Assembly: GCF_003044935.1 (NCBI RefSeq)
Contig: NZ_POXP01000001.1
Location: 620,001 to 684,000, forward strand
DNA from: Neisseria subflava
Lineage (GTDB): Bacteria > Pseudomonadota > Gammaproteobacteria > Burkholderiales > Neisseriaceae
DNA length: 64,000 nt
Direction: 5' to 3'
The position numbers were made by a program, and so were the translations under genes. This document shows positions 39,179 through 49,690 of the stretch, one piece after another. The stretch's first letter is position 1, and the number at the start of each line of letters is the position of its first letter. The notes under the pieces were generated by a model. The model was given only the letters and a program-made list of their open reading frames with translations. It was not told the origin of the DNA and searched no databases.

Positions 39179-39240
39179 GGAGCTTTGTTTCAAAACAAAC
39201 CAAATGCAAATTTAACTTCTGGTTTGTTTCGCCACCCGGA

Positions 39241-41526
39241 TTACATGGTTTCTGTGAACGTACGGGTAATCACGTCAAGCTGTTGTTCGCGGGTCAACGA
39301 GTTGAAGCGAACCGCATAACCGGACACACGAATGGTCAACTGCGGATATTTCTCCGGATTGTGCATCGCATCTTCCAAAGTCTCGCGATTCAAAACGTTG
39401 ACGTTCAAGTGTTGACCACCTTCCAAAATACCGTCTTCATGGTGAAAATAACCGTCCATCAAACCGGCAAGGTTGCGTTCGCGAGAATGCTCGTCTTTAC
39501 CCAACGCGCCAGGAATAATGGAGAAGGTATAAGAAATACCGTCTTTTGCAAACTCAAATGGCAGTTTGGCTACGGAAGTCAATGAAGCGACTGCACCGTT
39601 GACGTCACGGCCGTGCATCGGATTTGCACCCGGACCAAACGGAGCGCCTGCACGGCGGCCGTCTGGAGTATTACCGGTTTTCTTACCGTAAACAACGTTG
39701 GAGGTAATAGTCAGTACGGACTGAGTCGGAGTGGCGTTGCGGTAAGTTTTGTGGGTTGCCACTTTTTTCATGAAGCGTTCAACCAAATCGCAGGCGATAT
39801 CGTCAACGCGGTCGTCGTTGTTACCAAATTGTGGGTATTCGCCTTCGATTTCGAAGTCAACGGCAATGCCATTTTCATCACGAATCGGTTTTACTTTGGC
39901 GTATTTAATGGCAGACAAAGAGTCGGCAGCCACAGACAGACCGGCGATACCACATGCCATCGTACGGATCACATCACGGTCATGCAATGCCATCAATGCA
40001 GCTTCGTAGCTGTATTTGTCGTGCATGTAGTGAATGATGTTCAGCGCGGTAACGTATTGGGTTGCCAACCAATCCATGAATTTGTCCATGCGCTCAAAGA
40101 CAGTGTCGTAGTCCAAAACTTCGTCCATAATCGGCTCGGTTTTCGGACCAACTTGCTCTTTAGATTTCTCGTCCACGCCGCCGTTGATTGCGTACAGCAG
40201 AGTTTTAGCCAAGTTAGCACGTGCGCCGAAGAACTGCATTTGTTTGCCGACCACCATCGGGCTGACGCAGCAGGCAATGGCGTAGTCGTCGCTATTGAAG
40301 TCAGGGCGCATCAAATCGTCGTTTTCGTATTGGATGGACGAAGTATCGATGGATACTTTGGCGCAGAATTCTTTAAAGCCTTGCGGCAGTTGTTCTGACC
40401 ACAATACAGTGATGTTTGGCTCAGGAGACGGGCCCATGTTGTACAGGGTATGCAGCACGCGGAAGTTGGTGCGTGTTACCAAGGTACGGCCGTCCAAACC
40501 CATACCGCCGATAGATTCGGTTGCCCAAATCGGGTCGCCGGAGAAGAGTTGGTCGTATTCCGGCGTACGCAGGAAACGGACCATACGCAGTTTCATCACC
40601 AAGTGGTCAATGAATTCTTGCGCTTGGGTTTCGGTAATCACACCGTTTTTCAGGTCGCGTTCGATGTAAATATCCAAGAATGAAGATACACGGCCGAAGG
40701 ACATCGCTGCGCCGTTTTGAGATTTAACGGCAGCGAGGTAGGCAAAGTAAGTCCATTGGATGGCTTCTTGTGCATTTTTTGCAGGGCCGGAAATGTCGTA
40801 GCCGTAAGAAGCCGCCATTTCTTTCATTTGACCCAAGGCTTTGTATTGTTCGTTGATTTCTTCACGACGGCGGATCACTTCTTCCAAGTCCACACCGTTT
40901 TCCAAATCGGCTTGCAGTGAGTTGAACTGGTTGAGTTTGTCTTTCATCAAGAAGTCGATACCGTACAATGCAACACGACGGTAGTCGCCGATAATACGGC
41001 CGCGGCCATAAGCATCCGGCAGGCCGGTAATCACACCTGATTTACGGCAGCGGCGGATGTCGGGCGTATAAACGTCAAATACGCCTTGGTTGTGGGTTTT
41101 GCGATATTTGGTGAAAATTTCGCTGACTTCAGGATTCAATTCAACGTTGTACACTTTGCACGCATCTTGTACCATTTTCAAACCGCCAAACGGCATGATA
41201 GAGCGTTTCAAAGGCTCGTCTGTTTGCAGGCCGACGATGGTTTCCAAATCTTTGTCGATATAGCCTGGAGCATGGCTGGTAATACCGGATACGATTTGCG
41301 CGTCGATTTTATACGGCTCATGCGTACGGTTTTCAACCTTGATGCCTTCCATCACTTCCGCCCACAGTTTGGTTGTGGCTTCGGTTGCTGGTGCCAAGAA
41401 AGAGGCATCGCCTTCATATGGCATGTAGTTTTTTTGAATAAAATCGCGGACATCTACGTTGGTTTCCCAGTTGCCACCGACAAAACCTTCCCAAGCGGCT
41501 GGACGTTGCTGAACATCATTTGACAT
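39241..41526 (-). CDS. pflB: Pyruvate formate-lyase (formate C-acetyltransferase)
   Basis: 761 residues, full length for PflB. The paired active-site cysteines are in [16 protein letters not shown] (about residue 417) and the glycyl-radical site is the Gly of [14 protein letters not shown] near residue 735. It converts pyruvate and CoA to acetyl-CoA and formate. It needs PflA, encoded next. An FNR-type site lies 115 bp upstream. This suggests real fermentative capacity, which I do not associate with pathogenic neisseriae. Confidence 0.97.
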   Translation of the reverse strand: MSNDVQQRPAAWEGFVGGNWETNVDVRDFIQKNYMPYEGDASFLAPATEATTKLWAEVMEGIKVENRTHEPYKIDAQIVSGITSHAPGYIDKDLETIVGLQTDEPLKRSIMPFGGLKMVQDACKVYNVELNPEVSEIFTKYRKTHNQGVFDVYTPDIRRCRKSGVITGLPDAYGRGRIIGDYRRVALYGIDFLMKDKLNQFNSLQADLENGVDLEEVIRRREEINEQYKALGQMKEMAASYGYDISGPAKNAQEAIQWTYFAYLAAVKSQNGAAMSFGRVSSFLDIYIERDLKNGVITETQAQEFIDHLVMKLRMVRFLRTPEYDQLFSGDPIWATESIGGMGLDGRTLVTRTNFRVLHTLYNMGPSPEPNITVLWSEQLPQGFKEFCAKVSIDTSSIQYENDDLMRPDFNSDDYAIACCVSPMVVGKQMQFFGARANLAKTLLYAINGGVDEKSKEQVGPKTEPIMDEVLDYDTVFERMDKFMDWLATQYVTALNIIHYMHDKYSYEAALMALHDRDVIRTMACGIAGLSVAADSLSAIKYAKVKPIRDENGIAVDFEIEGEYPQFGNNDDRVDDIACDLVERFMKKVATHKTYRNATPTQSVLTITSNVVYGKKTGNTPDGRRAGAPFGPGANPMHGRDVNGAVASLTSVAKLPFEFAKDGISYTFSIIPGALGKDEHSRERNLAGLMDGYFHHEDGILEGGQHLNVNVLNRETLEDAMHNPEKYPQLTIRVSGYAVRFNSLTREQQLDVITRTFTETM

Positions 41527-41640
41527 ATCAAGCTCCTAATTTTATTGAAAATATAGACTGTAAATTTTCTGAAAGGATAACATCAATACCCATTTATTTA
41601 CAGGGGTTTTTATGAAATAAAATTACAGATTTGGTTTTTC

Positions 41641-41654
41641 TTGATTTACGTCAA
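41641..41654 (-). promoter_or_regulatory. FNR/ANR-type site upstream of pflB
   Basis: TTGATTTACGTCAA matches the consensus TTGAT-N4-ATCAA with one mismatch. Its centre at 41647.5 would be -41.5 relative to a start near 41606, and a TTTCAT-like -10 sits at the right distance on the minus strand. This is the class II activation geometry. Confidence 0.65.
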
Positions 41655-41724
41655 TGAGAATAATTGTTACTTAGCACTACATCTCACTTTCCAAACATTC
41701 GTACTTAAAAACAGCGTAAAATAC

Positions 41725-41768
41725 AAAATTCAGCCCTGAAGACAGGTGTTCTTCAGGGCTGAATTTTT
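41725..41768. terminator. Strong non-DUS hairpin between purA and pflB
   Basis: AAAATTCAGCCCTGAAG and CTTCAGGGCTGAATTTTT form a 17-bp stem with a nine-base loop. It insulates pflB from purA readthrough. Confidence 0.85.
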
Positions 41769-41782
41769 ATTGCATTTTATAT

Positions 41783-41814
41783 AAAAGGCCGTCTGAAAAT
41801 TCAGACGGCCTTTT
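41783..41814 (-). terminator. DUS terminator of hisZ-purA
   Basis: AAAAGGCCGTCTGAA and TTCAGACGGCCTTTT with a two-base loop, 15 bases past the purA stop. Confidence 0.8.
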
Positions 41815-41828
41815 ATTCACTTCATCAA

Positions 41829-43133
<1,305 letters not shown>

Positions 43134-43170
43134 CTAACCTTATTTCAGATACAAAATTTCAAAATAAAAC

Positions 43171-44328
43171 TTAATCGTTCAAAGCGATTACTTTCCAAAC
43201 GCCGTCTACCTGTTTCAGACGGCCTGTAACCTCTTCCGAACCGTTATAGCCGATACCGTAATCGATAACGACACATTGTCCCTGTTCGCGCAAAGCATCT
43301 ACCGCTTCATGAGCCGCAGGCATGTCTTTTACATCGACAGCCACCACGGATTCCCGTCCGATAGCAGGAAGGCGGCCGATAAAGCTGCGCAAATCAAAAC
43401 TGAATCCGGCCGCAGGACGCGCGCGTCCGAAGTATCCGCCCAATCCATCATAACGGCCGCCGCGTGCCACGGCATCATGACGGTTTGAACCATAAGCCGC
43501 GTAAAGCAAACCGGTGTGGTAATTGTCAACGCGCAGTTCCGACAAATCGATATGCACTTTTTGATTTGGAAACGCATCGCATACCGCCTGCAATTCATCC
43601 AAGGCCGCACTGACTGCGGACAATTCCGGTAATTTTTCTCTAGCCACAGTCAGCACTTCATGACCACCGTACAGTCGGGGCAACAATGAAAACGCTTTTG
43701 CCCACATGCCATCAAGTTTCCACTCTTTGACCAACTGGCTGACAGCCTCAGCATCCTTGTCCTGCATCGATGACAGCAGGGTTGCCGATTGCTGCTCATC
43801 CAAATGCGCGGCATTTGCTAAAGCACGGAATACGCCGATATGGCCTAATGAAAGCAAAACTTCGCCCATATCGGCAATCTTCATGCTTTTCAGCATCAAA
43901 TCAATCAATTCGATATCCGCTTCAATGCCTTCCAAGCCGTACATTTCCGCACCCGCCTGCAAAGGCTCGCGCATATTGAGCAATCCATCAGGACGCGCAT
44001 GAAGCACCGAACCGGCATAGCATAAACGGTTGATGCCTTGGTTGGCAGAAAGCAAGTGGGCATCAATACGCGCAACCTGCGGCGTTATATCCGCGCGGAT
44101 ACCGAGCTGGCGGCCGCTAAGCTGATCGACGACCAAAATAGTTTTCAAAGACAAACCGGCATCGATATGTGTCAATAAGGAATGGCTGTATTCCATCAAT
44201 GGCGGTTGCACCAATTCATAACCATGCACGCGGAACAAAGCCAACAGCTGCTCACGGGCGCTTTCCAGTTGTCGGGCATTGGTCGGTAACACGTCGGCAA
44301 CGTGTTCAGGAAGCTGCCAAGACTTCAT
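43171..44328 (-). CDS. hisZ: ATP phosphoribosyltransferase regulatory subunit HisZ
   Basis: 385 residues, histidyl-tRNA-synthetase-like but without aminoacylation: LPEHVADVLPTNARQLE, RADITPQVARIDAH and RYDGLGGYFGRARPAAGFSFDLR. It forms the complex with short-form HisG and controls the first step of histidine synthesis. It heads the hisZ-purA pair and lies downstream of a 111-bp inverted-repeat element. The internal DUS encodes TGRLK. Confidence 0.95.
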   Translation of the reverse strand: MKSWQLPEHVADVLPTNARQLESAREQLLALFRVHGYELVQPPLMEYSHSLLTHIDAGLSLKTILVVDQLSGRQLGIRADITPQVARIDAHLLSANQGINRLCYAGSVLHARPDGLLNMREPLQAGAEMYGLEGIEADIELIDLMLKSMKIADMGEVLLSLGHIGVFRALANAAHLDEQQSATLLSSMQDKDAEAVSQLVKEWKLDGMWAKAFSLLPRLYGGHEVLTVAREKLPELSAVSAALDELQAVCDAFPNQKVHIDLSELRVDNYHTGLLYAAYGSNRHDAVARGGRYDGLGGYFGRARPAAGFSFDLRSFIGRLPAIGRESVVAVDVKDMPAAHEAVDALREQGQCVVIDYGIGYNGSEEVTGRLKQVDGVWKVIALND

Positions 44329-44576
44329 GAGAATCTACCTCTGTTTTTTTTGTAAACATAAAGGGCTGCTTAAATTTAAAACCAAATCAGCCTGACGACT
44401 GAAATTTTCCTGAATGCGTCAACGGCAAATCCGATGCGGCTTCAACAAAACTGATTTTAAATTTAAACAGCCCCTAAGTAACGGCTTCAAACCGTCGAGT
44501 TATTAAAATCAGACTTTACCATATTAAAACGAATTTTGCACCCTGTTTACAGAGAGCGTAAAAAAACATTAAAAAC
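44329..44576. other. Intergenic region upstream of hisZ with long inverted repeat
   Basis: Between bamD (ending 44653) and hisZ (starting 44328), both on the minus strand. It contains a 111-bp inverted-repeat element and AT-rich sequence likely to hold the hisZ promoter. No coding frame. Confidence 0.6.
44363..44473. repeat. Long imperfect inverted repeat (MITE-like or structured leader)
   Basis: Left arm GGGCTGCTTAAATTTAAAAC (44363-44382, continuing to ATCAG at 44390) pairs with the right arm at 44451-44473 (CTGATTTTAAA...CAGCCC); the arms differ by a five-base insertion and one substitution. The 60-base interior contains a smaller TGACG/CGTCA pair. No uptake sequence, coding frame or clear target duplication. 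Confidence 0.6.
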
Positions 44577-44627
44577 AAAGGCCGTCTGAAAACCAAATGC
44601 ATAGCTGCATCATTTTCAGACGGCCTT
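44577..44627 (-). terminator. DUS terminator of bamD
   Basis: AAAGGCCGTCTGAAAA and TTTTCAGACGGCCTT, with an inner ATGCA/TGCAT hairpin continuing the stem. Confidence 0.8.
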
Positions 44628-44652
44628 AATTCATGCCTGAACAACCCGACGC

Positions 44653-45456
44653 TTAGCGCCAGTAACGCCACCAAGGCATATCGTCAGATCGCCATTCGTG
44701 TTGCAAGAACGGGCTTTGCGGGAAGTTGGTTTCCAAAACACGGCGTGTATCAGCAGCCAGTTGCGGCTTGTCTAGTTTTTTGTATGCCAATTCCATCATC
44801 GCCAAAGCTTCTTCGACGTAACGTGTATTTTGGTAACGGCTGACAATTTTTTGCGCACGGTTGGCCGCTGCGACATAAGCACCGCGTTTCATGTAATAAC
44901 GCGCCACAGATATCTCGTTACCACCTAAAGCGTCCACCAGCTTGGCCATACGCTCGGTTGCATCGGCAGCGTATTTGCTGTTTGGATAACGTTGAACCAA
45001 CTCGGCAAACGCCTGATAAGCATCGCGGTTGGCTTTCGGGTCGCGGTCGGACCAGTCTTGGGAAGCCAGCTTGTTCAAGAAAGACTGGTCTTCGTTAAAC
45101 AGAACCAAACCTTTCAAGTACAGCGCGTAGTCCATATTCGGATGTTGCGGATGATGGCGTTGGAAGCGCGCAATGGCAGCCAAGGCTTTTTCCGGCTCAT
45201 CGTCTTTATAATAGGCATACGCCGTATCCAACTGAGACTGCTGGGCATAGCGGCCGTTTGGAAAACGGGATTCTAAAATTTCGTATAACTTGACAGCTCG
45301 CGTATAATTGTTGCTGTTCAATTCGTCTTGCGCTTCGGCATAAAGCTTTTCCACACTCCAATCTTGAGTAATTTGGGCGTCTTTATCGATTGTGCCTTTA
45401 TTTGCGCAGGCACTCAGTGCCAAACCTAAAGAAACTACTAAAAGAATTTTTTTCAT
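44653..45456 (-). CDS. bamD: Outer-membrane assembly lipoprotein BamD (ComL)
   Basis: 267 residues, lipobox LALSAC (Cys 17). TPR-like repeats: NNYTRAVKLYEILESRFPNGRYAQQSQLDTAYAYYK and AFAELVQRYPNSKYAADATERM, ending with a Trp-rich tail. Essential partner of BamA in inserting beta-barrel proteins; named ComL in Neisseria for its link to competence. AAGGAAG lies eight bases before the ATG. Its start codon (45456-45454) overlaps the rluD start on the other strand. Confidence 0.95.
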   Translation of the reverse strand: MKKILLVVSLGLALSACANKGTIDKDAQITQDWSVEKLYAEAQDELNSNNYTRAVKLYEILESRFPNGRYAQQSQLDTAYAYYKDDEPEKALAAIARFQRHHPQHPNMDYALYLKGLVLFNEDQSFLNKLASQDWSDRDPKANRDAYQAFAELVQRYPNSKYAADATERMAKLVDALGGNEISVARYYMKRGAYVAAANRAQKIVSRYQNTRYVEEALAMMELAYKKLDKPQLAADTRRVLETNFPQSPFLQHEWRSDDMPWWRYWR

Positions 45457-46579
45457 GCAGAATACTTCCTTTGATAACGAAGCCGATTATAGCGATGATT
45501 TAGACTTTCCGTCATCCCCTGAAACAGAAAGTTGTGTTAATTTGACCGTTCCGCTCGAAATGGCGGGCGGAAGGCTGGATGCTGTATTGGCCAAACTCAT
45601 GCCCGACTACTCGCGCAGCCGCCTGAGTTCGTGGATTAAAGAGGGTGCAGTCATTGTAAACGATAAGCCTGCTCAACCCAAAGATAAAATGATAGGCGGT
45701 GAATTGATTGCCGTTACGGTACGTCCGAGCGAAGAAAACCTTGCGTTCACACCTGAACCGATGGATTTGGACATTATTTATGAAGACGATACCGTCATCG
45801 TCATTAACAAACCGGCTGGATTGGTCGTCCATCCTGCCGCAGGCAACTGGAGCGGCACCCTGCTCAACGGCCTGTTGGCGCATTGTCCCGAATTAAGCCA
45901 AGTACCACGTGCGGGCATCGTACACCGTTTGGACAAAGAAACCAGCGGCCTGATGGTGATCGCCAAGACCCTGCCGGCGCAAAACTCACTGGTTCAACAG
46001 CTTCAAGAGCGCACAGTCAAACGCATTTACCGCGCAGTCGCCAACGGCATTGTTCCTTTCGACGGCAAAATCGAAACCCAAATCGGCCGCGATCCGCACA
46101 ACCGCCTGAAAATGGCAGTCGTCAAATTCGGCGGCAAACCTGCCATTACCCACGTCAAAGTGTTGGAACGTTACCTGGCGCACAGCTACATCGAATGCTC
46201 GCTCGAAACCGGCCGCACGCACCAAATCCGCGTTCATATGCGCGAAGCCAACCATCCGCTGGCCGCCGATCCTGTTTACGGCAACCTGCGCCATCCATGC
46301 AGCGATGCGGTTAAAGAAGCCATCAAAGCCCTCGGCGCGCGCCAAGCCCTGCATGCCTACCGCTTGAGCTTTGTACACCCAAAAACCGGCGAAACCGTTT
46401 CCTTTGAAGCGCCTATGCCTGACGATATGTACCACCTGCTCTCCGTCCTGCGTCTGGAAGCCGGTTTGGATTCGTCCCTAAGCAACGAGGAAGAATGGCA
46501 AGAGAAATTCGGCATGGACGATGATGATGATTGGAATGAAGACGACTACGATGTCGAAGTCGTTTATGTAAGGGATTAA
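45455..46579 (+). CDS. rluD: 23S rRNA pseudouridine synthase RluD
   Basis: 374 residues from the ATG at 45455. S4 domain (GGRLDAVLAKLMPDYSRSRLSSWIKEGAVIVN) then catalytic D160 in HRLDKETSGLMVIAKT, with RTHQIRVHMREANHPLAADPVYG. Modifies helix 69 of 23S rRNA. It has an added N-terminal acidic stretch of ~30 residues and a highly acidic C-terminal tail (DDDDDWNEDDYD). The start overlaps the bamD start by two bases, so its promoter and ribosome site must lie inside bamD. Confidence 0.94.
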   Translation: MQNTSFDNEADYSDDLDFPSSPETESCVNLTVPLEMAGGRLDAVLAKLMPDYSRSRLSSWIKEGAVIVNDKPAQPKDKMIGGELIAVTVRPSEENLAFTPEPMDLDIIYEDDTVIVINKPAGLVVHPAAGNWSGTLLNGLLAHCPELSQVPRAGIVHRLDKETSGLMVIAKTLPAQNSLVQQLQERTVKRIYRAVANGIVPFDGKIETQIGRDPHNRLKMAVVKFGGKPAITHVKVLERYLAHSYIECSLETGRTHQIRVHMREANHPLAADPVYGNLRHPCSDAVKEAIKALGARQALHAYRLSFVHPKTGETVSFEAPMPDDMYHLLSVLRLEAGLDSSLSNEEEWQEKFGMDDDDDWNEDDYDVEVVYVRD

Positions 46580-46587
46580 ACCCATAG

Positions 46588-46626
46588 TTTCAGACGGCCT
46601 AAAATATTATTTGAGGCCGTCTGAAA
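46588..46626 (+). terminator. Inverted DUS pair between rluD and pgeF
   Basis: TTTCAGACGGCCT and AGGCCGTCTGAAA with a 13-base spacer; outward-facing orientation compared with most pairs here. Confidence 0.55.
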
Positions 46627-46661
46627 TCAATCCGTTCCAATATTTCAGCGATTTAAAGATT

Positions 46662-47432
46662 ATGAAAACCATCACAGATACCCTAAACCTCGCCCCGCAA
46701 GGCAAGAACTTTTTGACTGCCGACTGGCCTGCCCCTGCCAATGTTAAAACGCTTATTACCACGCGCAACGGCGGTGTCAGCGAAGGTGTGTACCGTAGCC
46801 TGAATGTCGGTTCGCACGTCGGCGACAATCTGGAAGCCGTGCTCCGCAACCGCGAAATCGTACAGGAACAAGTCGGCCTGCCCGTTGCCTACCTCAATCA
46901 AATCCACAGCACCATTGTTGTGAACGCAGCTGAAGCGTTAGGCAATACGCCCGACGCCGATGCCTCGGTTGATACGACGGGTACGGTCGCCTGCGCTTCA
47001 ATGACTGCCGATTGCCTGCCTGTCTTGTTTTGCGACAAAGTAGGGACCGTTGTTGCGGCAGCTCATGCAGGTTGGCGCGGTTTGGCTGGCGGCGTTTTGC
47101 AAAACACCATTGCGGCAATGAATGTCGAGCCGCTGGAAATCATGGCCTATCTCGCGCCTGCCATCGGCCCTGATGCGTTTGAGGTGGGACAAGATGTATT
47201 TGATGCGTTTTGCACACCTATGCCGGAAGCTGTCGATGCGTTTGAAGACATCGGCGGCGGCAAATACCTTGCCGACATTTACGCTTTGGCGCGCATAATT
47301 CTGCACCGCGAAGGCGTGAACATGATTTATGGCGGTACCCATTGCACCGTCTTGGAACGCGATACTTTCTTCTCCTACCGCCGCGACGGGCAAACCGGCC
47401 GCATGGTCAGCCTGATTTGGTTGGAAAAATAA
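46662..47432 (+). CDS. pgeF: Peptidoglycan-editing factor PgeF (laccase-domain, YfiH)
   Basis: 256 residues from the ATG at 46662. Metal ligands H82 (LNQIHS), C118 (TADCLPVLF) and H135 (AAHAGWRGLAGG). The family acts on misincorporated serine-type muropeptides and has nucleoside-phosphorylase-like or laccase-like activity in other reports. rluD-pgeF is a conserved pair next to bamD. Confidence 0.92.
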   Translation: MKTITDTLNLAPQGKNFLTADWPAPANVKTLITTRNGGVSEGVYRSLNVGSHVGDNLEAVLRNREIVQEQVGLPVAYLNQIHSTIVVNAAEALGNTPDADASVDTTGTVACASMTADCLPVLFCDKVGTVVAAAHAGWRGLAGGVLQNTIAAMNVEPLEIMAYLAPAIGPDAFEVGQDVFDAFCTPMPEAVDAFEDIGGGKYLADIYALARIILHREGVNMIYGGTHCTVLERDTFFSYRRDGQTGRMVSLIWLEK

Positions 47433-47452
47433 GATTTTCGCCATCAAAGACA

Positions 47453-47494
47453 AGGCCGTCTGAAATACTTTCCGTTTACAGTTTCAGACGGCCT
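47453..47494 (+). terminator. DUS hairpin after pgeF
   Basis: AGGCCGTCTGAAA and TTTCAGACGGCCT with a loop of about 15 bases. Confidence 0.65.
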
Positions 47495-47552
47495 AAACAT
47501 TATTCGTTATAATCCGACGATACCGTAACCGGTTTCAACGAAGGAATATCCA

Positions 47553-48032
47553 ATGAAAAAAATCCTATTGCCTGCACTCGCCCTCTTGCTTGCCTCTTGC
47601 GGTTTCCACCTGAAAGGCACTGGTGTGACTTCTCAGCCGCTGCCTTATCAGAACTGGCATGTAGAAGGCGGAGCCGTCATGCAAAAAGCGCTGGAAAATG
47701 CCTTACGCCGTGCCGACGGCCATCCGGTTAGCGAAGCCGAATCACAAATCACCCTGCGCGTTGTCGACTTTCAAAAACGCCGTGACATCTACACCATCAC
47801 CCGCGCCGCCGCAATCAATGAATACCTGCTAGCCATGACTGTCAAAGCCCAAGCCTTCCGCAACGGCGAGCCGGTTGGCGAACCGATGGAAGTCAAGGTT
47901 CACCGCACCATGGACTACGCCGACAGCGAAGTTTTGGGCAAACAGGAAGAGGAAGAAACCATTTGGTCTGAAATGCGCATCGATGCTGCAGATCAAATCG
48001 TCCGCCGCCTGACTTTCCTGAAGGCGCAATAA
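47553..48032 (+). CDS. lptE: LPS-assembly lipoprotein LptE
   Basis: 159 residues, lipobox LLLASC (Cys 16), body GFHLKGTGVTSQPLPYQNWHVEGG and QFKRRDIYTITRAAAINEYLL-type strand region. It plugs the LptD barrel that places lipo-oligosaccharide in the outer membrane. The stop TAA overlaps the ATG of holA by one base, the usual lptE-holA arrangement. Confidence 0.92.
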   Translation: MKKILLPALALLLASCGFHLKGTGVTSQPLPYQNWHVEGGAVMQKALENALRRADGHPVSEAESQITLRVVDFQKRRDIYTITRAAAINEYLLAMTVKAQAFRNGEPVGEPMEVKVHRTMDYADSEVLGKQEEEETIWSEMRIDAADQIVRRLTFLKAQ

Positions 48033-49033
48033 TGGCTGCCGCGCCCATTGAGAGCCTGCGCCCCGATACGCCGCTCAAACCGTTGTACATCATCCACGGC
48101 GAAGAGGATTTGTTGCGCATCGAGGCTTTGGATACGCTGCGCGCAGCCGCAAAAAAACAAGGTTATCTCAACCGCGAAGTCTATACCGCCGAAAACAATT
48201 TTGACTGGAACGAGCTGTTGCAAAGTGCCGGCAGCGCAGGTTTGTTTGCCGATTTGAAACTGCTGGAAATCCACATTCCCAACGGCAAACCCGGCAAAAA
48301 CGGAGGGGATGCCCTGCAAACCTTCGCCGAACGCCTGCCCGAAGATACGGTTACGCTCATCCTACTGCCCAAGCTTGAAAAAGCGCAAATCCAGTCCAAA
48401 TGGTTTTCCGCATTGGCAGGCAAAGGCATCGTCTTAGAAGCCAAAGCCGTTGCGCCACATGCTTTGCCGCAATGGATACAGGGCCGTCTTAAACAGCAGG
48501 GTTTGGATATCGAGCCTGAAGCACTCGCCCTTTTTGCCGAGCGCGTCGAAGGCAATCTTTTGGCCGCCCGTCAGGAAATCGAAAAACTCGCCCTGCTCCA
48601 TCCTCAAGGCCATTTAATCAATATTGCCGACGCAGAAGCCGCAGTTGCTACCGTCGCCCGCTTCGACGTATTCCAACTGTCAGGCGCATGGATGAAAGGC
48701 GATGCCCTGCGCGTTTCCCGTTTGCTGGACGGTTTGGAAGAAGAAGGCGAAGAGCCGGTTTTGCTGTTGTGGGCGGTTGCCGAAGACATCCGCACCCTAA
48801 TCCGCCTCACTGCCGCACTCAAGCAAGGCCAAAACATCCAAAGCCTGCGCAACAGCCTGCGCTTATGGGGCGACAAGCAGACCCTTGCACCGATGGCGGC
48901 CAAACGCATTTCCATCAACCGCCTGCTCGACGCGCTCAAAACCTGCGCCAAAATCGACCGCATCATCAAAGGCGCGGAAGAAGGCGATGCATGGACCGAG
49001 TTCAAACAACTCGTTACTTCGTTGGCCGCTTGA
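48032..49033 (+). CDS. holA: DNA polymerase III delta subunit HolA
   Basis: 333 residues. N-terminal AAA+-like region IIHGEEDLLRIEALDTLRAAA and C-terminal block ARFDVFQLSGAWMKGDALRVSRLLDGLEEEGEEPVLLLWAVAEDIR. It opens the beta clamp inside the clamp loader. The start overlaps the lptE stop, so translation is probably coupled. Confidence 0.95.
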   Translation: MAAAPIESLRPDTPLKPLYIIHGEEDLLRIEALDTLRAAAKKQGYLNREVYTAENNFDWNELLQSAGSAGLFADLKLLEIHIPNGKPGKNGGDALQTFAERLPEDTVTLILLPKLEKAQIQSKWFSALAGKGIVLEAKAVAPHALPQWIQGRLKQQGLDIEPEALALFAERVEGNLLAARQEIEKLALLHPQGHLINIADAEAAVATVARFDVFQLSGAWMKGDALRVSRLLDGLEEEGEEPVLLLWAVAEDIRTLIRLTAALKQGQNIQSLRNSLRLWGDKQTLAPMAAKRISINRLLDALKTCAKIDRIIKGAEEGDAWTEFKQLVTSLAA

Positions 49034-49115
49034 AACCGTTGCCTCGCGTCAAGAAACTTGCACGCAATACGCCCCAAAAACAGAAAATACTGTAAAATAG
49101 CGTAAACTTAAATTC

Positions 49116-49147
49116 AGGCCGTCTGAACCTCGCATTTCAGACGGCCT
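49116..49147 (+). terminator. DUS hairpin after holA
   Basis: AGGCCGTCTGAA and TTCAGACGGCCT with a seven-base loop. Confidence 0.7.
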
Positions 49148-49179
49148 CTTCCAGCAAAAAACAAGGAAACACCAACCAT

Positions 49180-49599
49180 ATGGATAATAAAACCAAACTT
49201 CGCATCGGCGGTCTGGCCCTGCTGACCACTGCCGTATTAAGCCTCATCATCGTTCTGATCGTCGATTCATGGCCGCTGGCCATCCTGTTGTCCGTCATCA
49301 TCGTAGCCGCTGCTGCAGGCGGTTTCGTTTGGACTTCACGCCGTCAGCAACGCCAATTCCTCGAGCGCCTGAAAAAATTCGACATCGATCCGGAAAAAGG
49401 CCGTATCAACGAAGCCAACCTGCGCCGCATGTACCACAGTGGCGGTCAACATCAAAAAGACGCGATTACCTTGGTTTGCCTGTCGCAAAAATGTTCCGTT
49501 GACGAAGCGCACGCCATCTTCAAAAAACGTCCGACCCGTCAGGAAATGAACCAAATGGCTGCCCAACAGGCACGCGGTCAAAAACGTCCACATCGCTAA
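49180..49599 (+). CDS. Small two-helix membrane protein, unknown function
   Basis: 139 residues. Two adjacent membrane segments (about 10-30 and 33-52), then a basic cytoplasmic part with RRQQRQFLERLKKFDIDPEKGRINEANLRRMY, a short Cys pair (LVCLSQKCSV) and an Arg/Lys-rich tail. An AAGGAAAC site precedes the ATG. I do not recognise the family. Its position after holA and separate hairpins suggest a monocistronic gene. Codon choice is like the neighbours, so it appears real. Confidence 0.75.
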   Translation: MDNKTKLRIGGLALLTTAVLSLIIVLIVDSWPLAILLSVIIVAAAAGGFVWTSRRQQRQFLERLKKFDIDPEKGRINEANLRRMYHSGGQHQKDAITLVCLSQKCSVDEAHAIFKKRPTRQEMNQMAAQQARGQKRPHR

Positions 49600-49611
49600 T
49601 CCCGACAGTAA

Positions 49612-49650
49612 CAGGCCGTCTGAACATCCCACTCCGTTTCAGACGGCCTG
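49612..49650 (+). terminator. DUS hairpin
   Basis: CAGGCCGTCTGAA and TTTCAGACGGCCTG with a loop of about 12 bases, followed by TTTTT. Confidence 0.75.
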
Positions 49651-49690
49651 TTTTTATTTCCATCAAACCCATTTCCGTTTCCATCGCATT

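Noticed and set aside
39613-40398. 261-codon frame antisense to pflB
   Set aside because: Shadow of pflB with Phe/Val/His-rich nonsense composition.
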